In this document: positions 1-8,646 of the stretch, in pieces
Layout: each line of letters begins with the position of its first letter
How positions within the stretch are numbered: the first letter of the stretch is position 1
Assembly: GCF_019802345.1 (NCBI RefSeq)
Contig: NZ_JAINDZ010000006.1
Span: forward strand, 1 to 64,000
Source: Methylosinus sp. Sm6
GTDB lineage: Bacteria; Pseudomonadota; Alphaproteobacteria; Rhizobiales; Beijerinckiaceae
Reading direction: 5' to 3'
Length of the DNA stretch: 64,000 bases
Notes under the pieces: generated by a model
What the model saw: only the letters and a program-made list of their open reading frames with translations
Databases searched by the model: none
Told to the model about the DNA's origin: nothing
Position numbers and translations under genes: made by a program

Positions 1-170
1 CGGGAATCGAATCGCAGAGGCATCATCGCCACCGCCGCAGCGCCGGCGAGGGGGCACTGGTCAGTACCCCGGCTAACGAGCTGTTAACCAAAACGCAGCA
101 AGTAGGATTTGCTCTCGCCCGCCGAGGCGGGCCGCGCCATACTGGCTCGGGAGCGAACGGGGCGGAAAAC

Positions 171-1526
171 ATGGGCTGGACGAGACCGACGGGGACCGTC
201 GTCGAGCGCGACGGCGCACGGCGAGGGCGCGGTTTCGTCTTTGCCCTCGCCTCCCTGCTGTCGCTCGACCTTTCGGTCCTGGCCGCGCCGGCGAGTCCCA
301 GCCGCGACACGGCGCCGGATCATTCGACAGCAGCGACGAAATCCCCCGCGGTCGAGGCCATAGCGGCCCGGCTCGAGCAGAAAAAGGGGCGCGCTCGGCT
401 CGTCTTCGAGACGACAGCTGCGGTCGCCGCCACGGCCTTTCCGGTCGCCGACCCGCCCCGCATCGTCGTCGATCTGCCCGAGGTCGCCTTTCGTATCGAT
501 CCCGGCGCCGGCCAGCCCGCCCCGCGTCGCGGCGCGTCAGCGGCGGAGCCGGACGGATTGGTGCGGTCCTTCCGCTTCGGGCTTTTCGCGCCCGGCCGCT
601 CGCGCATCGTCCTCGATCTCGCCGGGCCGGCGAAAATCCTGCGCGCGGAGAGCGAAGCCGATCAGAAAGAGCCGCGCCTCGTCGTCGAGCTCGAGCGGAC
701 CGACGCGGCGAGCTTCGCGGCCGCCGCCGCCGCCCATGCTCGGCCCGTCGCGCCGACGGCCGAGGCGGCGGCCCCGCCGCAGCCGGGCGACAAGCCGGTG
801 CTCGTCATCGATCCGGGACATGGCGGCGTCGACGTCGGCGCGACCGGCGCCCATGGCGAGCAGGAGAAGGCTATCGTCCTCGATTTCGCCCGCACGCTGA
901 AAGCCAGGCTCGAGGCGACGGGCAGGCTGCGCGTGGTGCTGACGCGCGAGGAGGACGTCTTCGTCGCTCTGGACGAGCGCGTTCGCGTCGCGCGTCGCGC
1001 GGGCGCAGAGCTGTTTCTCTCGATCCATGCGGACACTCTGGCCGAGACCAACGTCGAGGGCGCGACCGTCTATACCGCGTCGGGGCGCGCCTCGGACGCC
1101 GCGGCCGCCAAGACGGCGGAGAAGGAGAATCTCGCCGACCGCGCCGCGGGCCTCGACGCCGCGGCGGAGGAGGACGCGGCCGGCGTCGGCGACATTCTCT
1201 ACGATCTCGCGCGCCGCGAAACGCGGGCGTACAGCCGCGTCTTCGCCCGCACGCTGGTCGCCTATTGGCGGACGTTCGGCCATCTCAACAAGAATCCCGA
1301 CCGCTCCGCCGGATTTGTCGTGCTCAAGGCCTTCGACGTGCCTTCGGCTCTGCTCGAGCTCGGCTATCTGTCGAGCGCGAGCGATCTCGCGCGGCTGACC
1401 TCGGCCGAATGGCGGGAGCGCGCCGCGGATTCGACCGCGCAGGCGATCGACAGCTATTTCGCCGAACGAGACGAGCCGAAGACGGAGCCGGCCAAGGCGG
1501 TCGCCGCCAGCGCGCGCCCACAATAA
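171..1526 (+). CDS. amiC: N-acetylmuramoyl-L-alanine amidase (AmiC type)
   Basis: Periplasmic zinc amidase that cleaves the bond between N-acetylmuramic acid and the stem peptide, typically for daughter-cell separation. The 451-residue product has a basic start and a hydrophobic signal segment (about residues 20-40), an AMIN-like beta-rich domain (about 60-175), an Ala/Pro linker, then an Amidase_3 domain. Zinc-site motifs are visible: IDPGHGG (His217), QEK (Glu232), SIHAD (His287), and the catalytic Glu397 in LLELGY. The ATG follows GGCGGAAAAC. The next gene on the same strand is mrcA, the usual alphaproteobacterial neighbour. The 170 bases before it hold no gene I can support. Confidence 0.93.
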   Translation: MGWTRPTGTVVERDGARRGRGFVFALASLLSLDLSVLAAPASPSRDTAPDHSTAATKSPAVEAIAARLEQKKGRARLVFETTAAVAATAFPVADPPRIVVDLPEVAFRIDPGAGQPAPRRGASAAEPDGLVRSFRFGLFAPGRSRIVLDLAGPAKILRAESEADQKEPRLVVELERTDAASFAAAAAAHARPVAPTAEAAAPPQPGDKPVLVIDPGHGGVDVGATGAHGEQEKAIVLDFARTLKARLEATGRLRVVLTREEDVFVALDERVRVARRAGAELFLSIHADTLAETNVEGATVYTASGRASDAAAAKTAEKENLADRAAGLDAAAEEDAAGVGDILYDLARRETRAYSRVFARTLVAYWRTFGHLNKNPDRSAGFVVLKAFDVPSALLELGYLSSASDLARLTSAEWRERAADSTAQAIDSYFAERDEPKTEPAKAVAASARPQ

Positions 1527-1678
1527 AACATAAAACGCGCCGATAAGCCGCGGCGGCGGCCAAAGCGAACGATTCGCCGAACGGCTTGCCGCGGCGGCGA
1601 AATATGCTCTACACGGGACGCCGGCGGCGCGGCGCGCGCCAGATAATGTTGCGGCGTGTCCCTCAAGGATGAACATTC

Positions 1679-4099
1679 ATGCGGCTGTTCGCCCGGTTTC
1701 TCGGATTCCTCTTCGCGACCGGCGCCATCGTCTTCCTGATCGGCGTGACGGCGGCTGCGGGCATAGTCTACATCTTCTCCAAGGACCTGCCGGACACGGC
1801 GCAATTGCGCAATTACGAGCCGCCGGTGACGACCCGCGTCCACGCCAATGACGGGTCGATCCTCGCCGAATATTCGCACGAGCGCCGCCTGTTCCTGCCG
1901 AGCGCCTCGATTCCGCCGCTGGTCAAGCAGGCCTTCATCTCGGCCGAGGACAAGAATTTCTACACGCATAATGGCGTCGACTTCGAGGGCATCGCCCGCG
2001 CCGTGTCGATCCTCGCCCAGGGCGGACGCCATATGCAGGGCGCCTCGACCATCACCCAGCAGGTGGCCAAGAACTTCCTCGTCGGCAATGAGCGCTCGAT
2101 GGAGCGCAAGATCCGCGAGGCGCTGATCTCCTTCCGCATCGAGGCGGCCTATTCCAAGGACCGCATCCTCGAGCTCTATCTCAACGAGATCTATCTCGGC
2201 CTCGGCAATTACGGGGTCGCGGCGGCGGCGCTCAACTATTTCAACAAGTCGGTCTATGAGCTGACCGTCGCCGAGGCGGCCTATCTCGCCGCGCTCCCCA
2301 AGGCGCCGAACAACTATCACCCCTTCCTGCATCGCGAGCGGGCGATCGAGCGGCGCAACTATGTCATCGACCGCATGGTCGCCGACGGCGTCATCGCGCA
2401 GGCGGACGGCGACAAGGCGAAGACCGAGCCGCTCGGCGTCAATCCGCGCGTCACGTCGCCCAACACTTATGTCGCCGGATTTTTCGCCGAGGAAGTGCGC
2501 CGCGAGCTCTTGGAAAAATACGGGGACAAGAAGCTCTATGAGGGCGGGCTGTCGGTGCGCTCGACGCTCGACCCGAAGATGCAGGCGATCACCCGCAAGG
2601 CGCTCGCGGACGGCCTCGTTCGCTTCGACGAGGCGCATGGCTTCCGCGGGCCGATGCGCCATATCGACATCTCCTATGATTGGGGGCTGCCGCTCGCCGA
2701 GATTCCCGCGCTCGGCGATGTGAAGCCGTGGCGTCTCGCCGTGGTGCTCGAAACCTATGACGCCTATGCGCGCGTCGGCCTGCAGCCGGGACGCGAGAAG
2801 TCCGGCGAGGTGGCGCGCGAGCGCGAGACCGGCCAGCTGACGCAGGAAGGCATGCGCTGGGCCGGCCGCAGCGTCCGCGCGGCGCTCACGCCGGGCGATG
2901 TGGTCTATGTCGAGCCGCTGGCCGGCAAGCCGGGGCAGTTCCGCCTGCGGCAGATTCCGGAAATCTCCGGCGCCATGGTGGCGATGGACCCCTATACGGG
3001 CCGCGTCTTCTCCATGGTCGGCGGCTTCTCCTACGACCAGTCGGAGTTCAATCGCGCGACGCAGGCGCTGCGCCAGCCGGGCTCCTCGTTCAAGCCCTTC
3101 GTCTACGCCACGGCGCTCGACAATGGCTACACGCCGTCGTCGTCGATCCTCGACGAGCCGATCACCATCGTTCAGGCCAATGGCGAGAGCTGGACGCCGG
3201 AGAATTTCGAGGGCGGCCACGGCACGGGCGCGCACCCGCTGCGCTATGGCGTCGAGCATTCGAAGAACATGATGACGGTGCGCCTCGCCAAGGACGTCGG
3301 CATGCCGCTCATCGCCGAATACGCGAAGCGCTTCGGCATCTATGACGACATGCCGCTCTATCTGCCGATGGCGCTCGGCGCCGGCGAGACCACGGTGTTG
3401 CGCATGGTCACCGCCTATTCGATGCTGTGCAACGGCGGCAAGCGCATCAAGGCGACGCTGATCGACCGCATTCAGGACCGCTGGGGCCACACGCTCTACA
3501 AGCACGACGAGCGCCAGTGCCTCGGCTGCGACGCGCCCAAATGGGAAAACCAGAACGAGCCGAAGCTGATCGACAAGCGCGAGCAGGTGCTCGATCCGCT
3601 CACCGCTTATCAGATCACCTCGATCATGGAGGGGGTGATCGAGCGCGGCACCGGCCAGTCGATCAAGGCGGTCGGCAAGCATCTCGCCGGCAAGACCGGC
3701 ACCACCAACGACGCCAAGGACCTGTGGTTCGTGGGCTTCTCGCCCGATCTCGCGGTCGGCGTCTATATCGGCTACGACCGGCCGCGTCCGGTCGGCGAGG
3801 GCAAGAGCGCGCAGGCGGCGACCTATGCGGCGCCGATCTTCCGCGACTTCATGACGGTGGCGCTGAAGGACAAGCCCGACGTGCCGTTCCGCGTGCCCCC
3901 GGGCATCAAGCTGATCTCGGTCGATGCGCATTCGGGCCTGCGCAGCAAGGGCCAGGGCTCGATCCTGGAGGCGTTCAAGCCGGGAACGGCCCCGCCCGAT
4001 TCCTATTCGGCGGCCGGCTCCGACGGCGGGCTGCGCTCCGGCGGCGCGCAGGATGTCGACACGCAGCTCGGCGGCAGCGGGACCGGCGGACTGTATTGA
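1679..4099 (+). CDS. mrcA: Penicillin-binding protein 1A (bifunctional class A PBP)
   Basis: Inner-membrane enzyme that polymerises lipid II into glycan strands and cross-links the peptides. The 806 residues begin with a short cytoplasmic tail and one membrane anchor (about 5-33). A GT51 glycosyltransferase domain follows, with catalytic Glu90 in SAEDKNFYTHNG and the GASTITQQVAKN motif (121-132). The transpeptidase domain has its SxxK nucleophile at Ser469-Lys472 (SSFK), an SKN motif, and KTGTT at 672-676. The insert between the two domains is typical of alphaproteobacterial PBP1A. It lies 152 bases after amiC. prfB, often the next gene in this class, is absent; a palindromic repeat pair and convergent ccmB follow. 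Confidence 0.96.
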   Translation: MRLFARFLGFLFATGAIVFLIGVTAAAGIVYIFSKDLPDTAQLRNYEPPVTTRVHANDGSILAEYSHERRLFLPSASIPPLVKQAFISAEDKNFYTHNGVDFEGIARAVSILAQGGRHMQGASTITQQVAKNFLVGNERSMERKIREALISFRIEAAYSKDRILELYLNEIYLGLGNYGVAAAALNYFNKSVYELTVAEAAYLAALPKAPNNYHPFLHRERAIERRNYVIDRMVADGVIAQADGDKAKTEPLGVNPRVTSPNTYVAGFFAEEVRRELLEKYGDKKLYEGGLSVRSTLDPKMQAITRKALADGLVRFDEAHGFRGPMRHIDISYDWGLPLAEIPALGDVKPWRLAVVLETYDAYARVGLQPGREKSGEVARERETGQLTQEGMRWAGRSVRAALTPGDVVYVEPLAGKPGQFRLRQIPEISGAMVAMDPYTGRVFSMVGGFSYDQSEFNRATQALRQPGSSFKPFVYATALDNGYTPSSSILDEPITIVQANGESWTPENFEGGHGTGAHPLRYGVEHSKNMMTVRLAKDVGMPLIAEYAKRFGIYDDMPLYLPMALGAGETTVLRMVTAYSMLCNGGKRIKATLIDRIQDRWGHTLYKHDERQCLGCDAPKWENQNEPKLIDKREQVLDPLTAYQITSIMEGVIERGTGQSIKAVGKHLAGKTGTTNDAKDLWFVGFSPDLAVGVYIGYDRPRPVGEGKSAQAATYAAPIFRDFMTVALKDKPDVPFRVPPGIKLISVDAHSGLRSKGQGSILEAFKPGTAPPDSYSAAGSDGGLRSGGAQDVDTQLGGSGTGGLY

Positions 4100-4153
4100 G
4101 CGGGGGCGGGAGGGGATAAGGGGAAAAGCGCCACGGCGCAGATCGCGCTCTTC

Positions 4154-4355
4154 CTTCCTCCCACTTTGTGGGAGGAAGGTGGTCCGGCGCAGCCGGGTCG
4201 GGATGAGGGCGCCTCGGGTCTGCGCCTTCTTCTGAAGCGGCCGACTTTCTTTCGTATGCACTTTTGAAAATTCTGCGCGTTTCCGCGGACCCTCATCCGA
4301 CCCGACTTCGTCGGGCCACCTTCTCCCGCGAGCGGGAGAAGGGAGCGCGCGTCGA
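4154..4355. repeat. Head-to-head palindromic repeat pair (BIME-like), copy 1
   Basis: The first unit (about 4154-4214) has a perfect 11-bp hairpin (CTTCCTCCCAC-TTT-GTGGGAGGAAG), a second C/G hairpin, and the trailer GGATGAGGGCGCC. The second unit (about 4290-4355) is the same element inverted, starting CCCTCATCCGACCCGAC and ending in the CTTCTCCCGC hairpin. The pair fills the gap between the convergent mrcA and ccmB genes, so it may also act as a bidirectional terminator. Related pairs occur near 20.3 kb and 61.0 kb. Confidence 0.85.
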
Positions 4356-4364
4356 GATTCCGCT

Positions 4365-5036
4365 CTACTCCCCCAAATGCCGCAAGGCCGCCGCCGCGGC
4401 GAAGGGGCAGAGGGCGAGCGACGCCAGGGTGATCGCGCAGAGAATGGCGAAGGGCGCGGCGAAGGGCACGGTTCCGCCGGAGGCCGCTCCGGCCGCAGAC
4501 ACGCCGAAAATCAGCACCGGGATCATCAAGGGCAGCGCCAGCAGCGCCATCAGCAGGCCGCCGCGCCGCAGCGTCACCGTCGCCGCCGCGCCGATCGCGC
4601 CGATCAGCGTCAGCGCCGGCGTGCCGGCGAGCAGCGTCGCCGTCACCGCGGCCAGCGCCGTCTCGTCCTGCTGCAGCATCAGGCCGAGCGCCGGCGCGGC
4701 CAGCGTCAGCGGCAGTCCGGTCGTCACCCAATGAGCCGCGCATTTGACCAGAACCACCAGCTCGAGCGGCGTCGCCGCGAGCGGGAAGAGGTCGAGCGAC
4801 CCATCCTCCATATCGGCCTGGAACAGACGGTCGAGGCAGAGCAGGCTGGCGAGCAGAGCGGCGATCCACAGAATCGCCGGGCCGATGCGCGCCAGCAGAT
4901 TGGGGTCCGGGCCGATGGCGAAAGGGACGATGGTCACCATCACCAGGAAGAACACGACCCCCATGGTCGTAGAGCCGCCGATGCGACGGGCGACGGCGAG
5001 ATCGCGCAGGAACAGCGCCGGCAGAGGAGAATTCAC
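4365..5036 (-). CDS. ccmB: Heme exporter/ABC permease CcmB
   Basis: Membrane subunit of the CcmAB(C) ABC complex used in system I cytochrome c maturation, which releases heme-loaded CcmE. The 223 residues form about six hydrophobic segments. The family signature near residues 60-85 is visible (LDRLFQADMEDGSLDLF), as are the Pro/Leu-rich LPLMIPVLIFG segment and the amphipathic ends. Its start overlaps the ccmA stop by four bases (ATGA), indicating translational coupling. No ccmC, ccmD or ccmG follows; the operon ends at a palindromic repeat and the end of mrcA. Confidence 0.93.
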   Translation of the reverse strand: MNSPLPALFLRDLAVARRIGGSTTMGVVFFLVMVTIVPFAIGPDPNLLARIGPAILWIAALLASLLCLDRLFQADMEDGSLDLFPLAATPLELVVLVKCAAHWVTTGLPLTLAAPALGLMLQQDETALAAVTATLLAGTPALTLIGAIGAAATVTLRRGGLLMALLALPLMIPVLIFGVSAAGAASGGTVPFAAPFAILCAITLASLALCPFAAAAALRHLGE

Positions 5037-5686
5037 GGCTTGCCTCCCAGCGCCAGCTCGTTCGCCCCGGCAAGGCCGAGCGGCTCATGGGTGGCGGCGA
5101 CGATCATTCCGCCCTCGGCGAGATGCGCGCGCATCGCCTCGGCGAGCCGCTCGCGGGAGGCGCGATCGAGCGCGCTGGTCGGCTCGTCGAGCAGCCACAG
5201 CGGGCGGAAGGCGACGAGCAGGCGCGCGAGCGCGATGCGTCGCTTCTGGCCCGCCGACAGAATGGCGACGGGCGCGGCGCCGAGATGGGCGAGCCCGACC
5301 CGTTCCAGCGCCTGCGCCGGCGCGAGGCCGCGGCGGCCGTCGCCGCCGCCGAGAAAGCGCCCCCAGAACGCGAGATTTTCCAGCGCGGTAAGCGGCGCTT
5401 TCAGGCCGTCGGCATGGGCCAGGTAGTGAAGATGGGCGGCCGGCTCGTCCTCGCGCGTCCCGACGACCTCGATGCGCCCGCGGCGTATCGGCAGCAAGCC
5501 GGCGATGGCGCGCAAAAGCGTCGATTTGCCGGCGCCGTTGCGCCCGGTGACGACGAGCGCCTCGCCGCTCGTGAGCGAGAAGCCGAGGCCGTCGATGACC
5601 GGCCGGCCGCCGCGCTCGACGCAGAGATCCGTGACCCGCAAGCGCAGCGGCTGTGAATCGGGGGACGGGTCGGCGCTCATGGGCAA
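5033..5686 (-). CDS. ccmA: Heme exporter ATP-binding protein CcmA
   Basis: ATPase of the Ccm ABC complex; ATP hydrolysis drives release of holo-CcmE during cytochrome c maturation. The 217 residues carry Walker A GRNGAGKST (48-56), the ABC signature LSAGQ (143-147), Walker B LLDEPTSALD (165-174) and the switch histidine H200. The signature reads LSAGQKRR, as is usual for CcmA. An in-frame start two codons later (MSADPS) is also possible. It is the first gene of a two-gene ccmA-ccmB unit. The 91 bases between it and the upstream SpeE-like gene on the same strand show no clear promoter. Confidence 0.94.
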   Translation of the reverse strand: MPMSADPSPDSQPLRLRVTDLCVERGGRPVIDGLGFSLTSGEALVVTGRNGAGKSTLLRAIAGLLPIRRGRIEVVGTREDEPAAHLHYLAHADGLKAPLTALENLAFWGRFLGGGDGRRGLAPAQALERVGLAHLGAAPVAILSAGQKRRIALARLLVAFRPLWLLDEPTSALDRASRERLAEAMRAHLAEGGMIVAATHEPLGLAGANELALGGKP

Positions 5687-5777
5687 GGCAATAGGCCAAA
5701 TCGCGTCGTGATGGAAAGAGCCCCCCTCGAGCCTTCATTCAGATGACGCAGACCAGCAGCTTCCGGGGCCGGGCGGC

Positions 5778-6803
5778 TCAAGTCCGGCGAAACGGGCCCG
5801 GAAGCTTCTGCGGCGCCGCGATCCGCAATTGCTTGTTGACGTTCATGCGGCCGAACACCACCTCGATCGCCGATGGCGGGACGCCGAATTCGCCAGCGAG
5901 AAAGCGCACCATATGATCGGTCGCCCGGCCTCGGCGCGGCGCCGTGGTCACGCTGACCTCAAGCTGATGGCCCCGGGGCTTGCCGATGGCGTCGCGGCTG
6001 GCGGCCGGGCGGCCCAGAATATTGACCACCAGCGTCTCGCCGTCCCACCAGAAAAACGGCCCGTCCTCCGCCGATTTGCGCGTCACGGATCGGCTCGGCC
6101 GCGTCCGCGGCGGCGAATCGGCGCGCGTTCCGAGCCAGATCACATGCCGCGCGCCGCCGCCGCGTCCATTGGCGCGCGCTCCGACCTCCTCCACGCCAAA
6201 GCCGGCCTTGCGCAACCGCGCGGAAAACGCCCGATCCGGCGCGCAGGACCACACGGACAGCACGCCGCCCGGGCGCAGCGCGGCGCGCGCCGCCCGCAAT
6301 CCGTCGAGGCCATAAAGCCCGTCATTGGCGTCGCGCGTCAGGCCCTCGGGGCCATTGTCGACATCGAGGAGAATGGCGTCATAGCCGCCGCGGCCGGCGC
6401 GGATCAGCCGTCCGACATCCTCCACCTCTATGCGGACGCGCGGATCGCCGAGGCTATCGCCGAAAACCTCCGCCATCGGCCCCCGCGCCCAGGCCACGAC
6501 GGCGGGCGCGAGCTCGGCGACGATGATCCACGCCCGCGGGCCGAGAGCGCCGAGCGCGGCGCGCAGGGTGAATCCCATGCCGAGCCCGCCGATGAGCACG
6601 CGGGGCTGCGCCCGCTCCGCGATTTTCGTGCAGGAGAGCGTGGCCAGCGCCTCCTCCGAGCCGCTGAGGCGGCTGTTCATCAGCTCGTTGGCCCCGAGCA
6701 TGATGGAAAATTCCGCGCCTCGCCGCTTGAGCCGCAATTCTCCGTCGCCGCCGGGCACGGGAGCCGTATCGATGAGGGTCCAGGGGATCAAGAGACGGCT
6801 CAT
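5778..6803 (-). CDS. SpeE-like methyltransferase-fold protein fused to a DUF167 (YggU) domain
   Basis: The 341-residue product has two parts. Residues 1 to about 225 look like a spermidine-synthase/SAM-methyltransferase fold: a glycine-rich loop (VLIGGLGMGFTLRA), an acidic residue after the next strand (VAELAP), and DAILLDVDNGPEG. Residues about 245-335 match the small DUF167/YggU family, with conserved LVVNILGRPAASRDAIG, the QLEVSVTTAPRRGRATDHM stretch and FGRMNVNKQLRI. YggU is normally a separate protein of about 100 residues. A GTG codon near the joint (VTRKSAEDG) could start a separate product, but no stop codon splits the frame. Substrate is unknown; true polyamine synthase activity is doubtful because the active-site context is weak. 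Confidence 0.75.
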   Translation of the reverse strand: MSRLLIPWTLIDTAPVPGGDGELRLKRRGAEFSIMLGANELMNSRLSGSEEALATLSCTKIAERAQPRVLIGGLGMGFTLRAALGALGPRAWIIVAELAPAVVAWARGPMAEVFGDSLGDPRVRIEVEDVGRLIRAGRGGYDAILLDVDNGPEGLTRDANDGLYGLDGLRAARAALRPGGVLSVWSCAPDRAFSARLRKAGFGVEEVGARANGRGGGARHVIWLGTRADSPPRTRPSRSVTRKSAEDGPFFWWDGETLVVNILGRPAASRDAIGKPRGHQLEVSVTTAPRRGRATDHMVRFLAGEFGVPPSAIEVVFGRMNVNKQLRIAAPQKLPGPFRRT

Positions 6804-6972
6804 TCCTCGGAGGCTAAGCGCTCGTCGCGTGATAGCCCGAGGCGCGCTTCCGCGTCCAGCCGGCGGGGCAATGGGGCGAGTGCCGACGCCTCGCCCGCGC
6901 AGAGGAAGGGGGAGGGGCTTGCGAGGCTCGGGGCGGCGCAGGGCGATCGGGTGAAGGACAAAAATCCCGGAA

Positions 6973-7092
6973 CCCTCGTCCTGAGGAGCCGCCGCAGGCG
7001 GCGTCTCGAAGGACGGCCGCAGCGCGAATTCAAAGGCTTCTCCCGATTGCCGCCCTTCGAGACGCCCGCTTCGCGGGCTCCTCAGGACGAGG
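6973..7092. repeat. Inverted pair of 43-bp palindromic repeats (second REP family)
   Basis: Unit 1 (6973-7015) begins CCCTCGTCCTGAGGAGC, contains the GCCGCCGCAGGCGGC palindrome and ends TCGAAGGACGG. Unit 2 (7050-7092) is its inverse, from CCGCCCTTCGAGACG to CTCCTCAGGACGAGG, with a different central hairpin. The element sits in the 478-base gene-free stretch 6804-7281, between the divergent SpeE-like gene and the sphingolipid-like operon. I see no gene in the rest of that stretch, which must contain both promoters. Confidence 0.85.
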
Positions 7093-7281
7093 ACTCTGAG
7101 TCATTCTCCCTTCACCCGATCGCCCTGCGGGGCGGCGACGGATCGCTGGCGCTCCGAGGCCGAAGAATGCTAAGCCTGCGGGTCTGTGCGGGCGCCGTCG
7201 AGCAATCGGGCGCCCGCTCATCGTGAGGCGGCCGCTCGCCCGAAGGCGCGCGCGGCGACACAATCGGGACGGCGCATCAAG

Positions 7282-8523
7282 GTGGCGAAGCACAACAGCC
7301 TTTCGGATTACGCATCGAGACGATTTCGGTTCGCCGGCAATGCGCTCCTGCAATTCCACGATCCCTTCTTCGCCGAGATCGATCGGATGAGGAGCGAGTT
7401 CGAGGCGAGGGGAACGCATTTCGTCAGCTTCGCCAATTATGATTATCTCGGCCTCGCCAATCATCCCAAGATCGTCGAGGAGGCCGATCGCGAGCTGCAT
7501 CGGCTCGGCGTCGGCGCGCTCGCGTCGCGCCTCGTCGGCGGCGAGCGCTCGACGCACAAGCCGTTCGAGGCCGAGATCGCCGAGTTTCTGGGCATGGAGA
7601 GCGCGCTGACGCTGGTCTCCGGCTATCTCGCCAATGTCACCACCATCTCCTGGCTGCTCGGCAAGCGCGACGCGCTGTTCATCGACGAGCTCGCCCATAA
7701 CAGCATCGTCGCCGGCTGCGAGGGCTCGCCGGCCGAGACGATCAAGTTCCGCCACAACGACTTCGATCATTTGGAGCAGCTGCTGCGCGAGCGGCGCGAG
7801 GAGTTCCGCCATGCGCTGATCGTCGTCGAGGGCATCTACAGCATGGACGGCGACACCGCCGACCTGCCGCGGCTCGTCGAGATCAAGGAGAGGCATGACG
7901 CCTGGCTGATGGTCGACGAGGCGCATTCGCTCGGCGTGCTGGGCGAGACCGGGCGCGGCCTCGCCGAATTGCAGGGCGTCGATCCCAATCGATTGGATCT
8001 CGTCGTCGGCACCATGTCGAAGACGCTCGCCTCCTGCGGCGGCTTCGTCTGCGCGAAGAAGCCGGTCATCGACTGGTTCCGCTACACGCTGCCTGGCTTC
8101 GTCTACTCCGTCGGCCTCTCGCCGGTGATCCTCGCCTCGGCGCGCACGGCGCTGCGGCTGATGCAGGAGGAGAATTGGCGCGTCGGCAAGCTCGCGCGCA
8201 ACGCCGAATTCTTCCGCGATCACGCGCACGCCAATGGGCTGAGCACCGGCCCCGCGATCGGGCGCGGCGTGGTGCCGATCCTGTTCCAGGACAGCGTCGA
8301 GACCATGTGGGCCTCGCAGCATCTTTTGGAGAAGGGATTCTACGTGCCGCCGATCGTGCAGATCGGCGTGCCCAAGGACCAGCCGCGGCTGCGCTTCTTC
8401 CTTTCCGCCAGTCATTCGGAGGAGGAGATTCGCGGCGTCGTGGAGGCGCTGCGCGATCTGCCGCCGGTCGCCGCGGAAGCGCATGAATTGGTGAGAAAGG
8501 CGATGGCGGGGGCCGCAGGGTGA
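7282..8523 (+). CDS. Serine palmitoyltransferase-like alpha-oxoamine synthase
   Basis: PLP enzyme of the family that condenses an amino acid with an acyl thioester (SPT, KBL, ALAS, BioF). Counting from the GTG at 7282 (413 residues), PLP-site features are His139 (AHNSIVAG, ring stacking), Asp212 and His215 (VDEAHSLG), and Schiff-base Lys247 (GTMSKTLASCGG). The core resembles bacterial serine palmitoyltransferase (NYDYLGL, VEGIYSMDGD, FRHND). An upstream GTG at 7186 would add 32 low-complexity residues. With the ceramide-synthase-like, desaturase and hydroxylase genes downstream, the likely reaction is serine + acyl-CoA or acyl-ACP to 3-ketosphinganine. Another oxoamine synthase activity cannot be excluded from sequence alone. 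Confidence 0.82.
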   Translation: MAKHNSLSDYASRRFRFAGNALLQFHDPFFAEIDRMRSEFEARGTHFVSFANYDYLGLANHPKIVEEADRELHRLGVGALASRLVGGERSTHKPFEAEIAEFLGMESALTLVSGYLANVTTISWLLGKRDALFIDELAHNSIVAGCEGSPAETIKFRHNDFDHLEQLLRERREEFRHALIVVEGIYSMDGDTADLPRLVEIKERHDAWLMVDEAHSLGVLGETGRGLAELQGVDPNRLDLVVGTMSKTLASCGGFVCAKKPVIDWFRYTLPGFVYSVGLSPVILASARTALRLMQEENWRVGKLARNAEFFRDHAHANGLSTGPAIGRGVVPILFQDSVETMWASQHLLEKGFYVPPIVQIGVPKDQPRLRFFLSASHSEEEIRGVVEALRDLPPVAAEAHELVRKAMAGAAG

Positions 8524-8525
8524 AA

Positions 8526-8587
8526 GCGAATAGAGAGTAGCGAATAGCGAATAGCCCCTACTCGCTATTCGCTATTTCGCTACTCGC
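8526..8587. repeat. Palindromic cluster of GCGAATA-type heptamers
   Basis: The left arm carries GAGTAGCGAATAGCGAATAG (8535-8554) and the right arm its near-exact inverse, CTATTCGCTATTTCGCTACTC (about 8564-8584). RNA across it would form a stem of about 20 bp with one bulge. It lies directly after the SPT-like stop codon and before the next gene of the operon. A second, larger copy of the same repeat lies between secA and pfp near 35.4 kb. Confidence 0.85.
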
Positions 8588-8646
8588 CTTTCTCCGCGTC
8601 GTTTTGCCCGCTTTCGCCCGCCTCACAGGCTCGATAGGTGTTTCAC

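Noticed and set aside
1-170. Possible upstream gene at the window start (for example rne, often divergent from amiC)
   Set aside because: No frame has recognisable sequence; only an intergenic region is supported.
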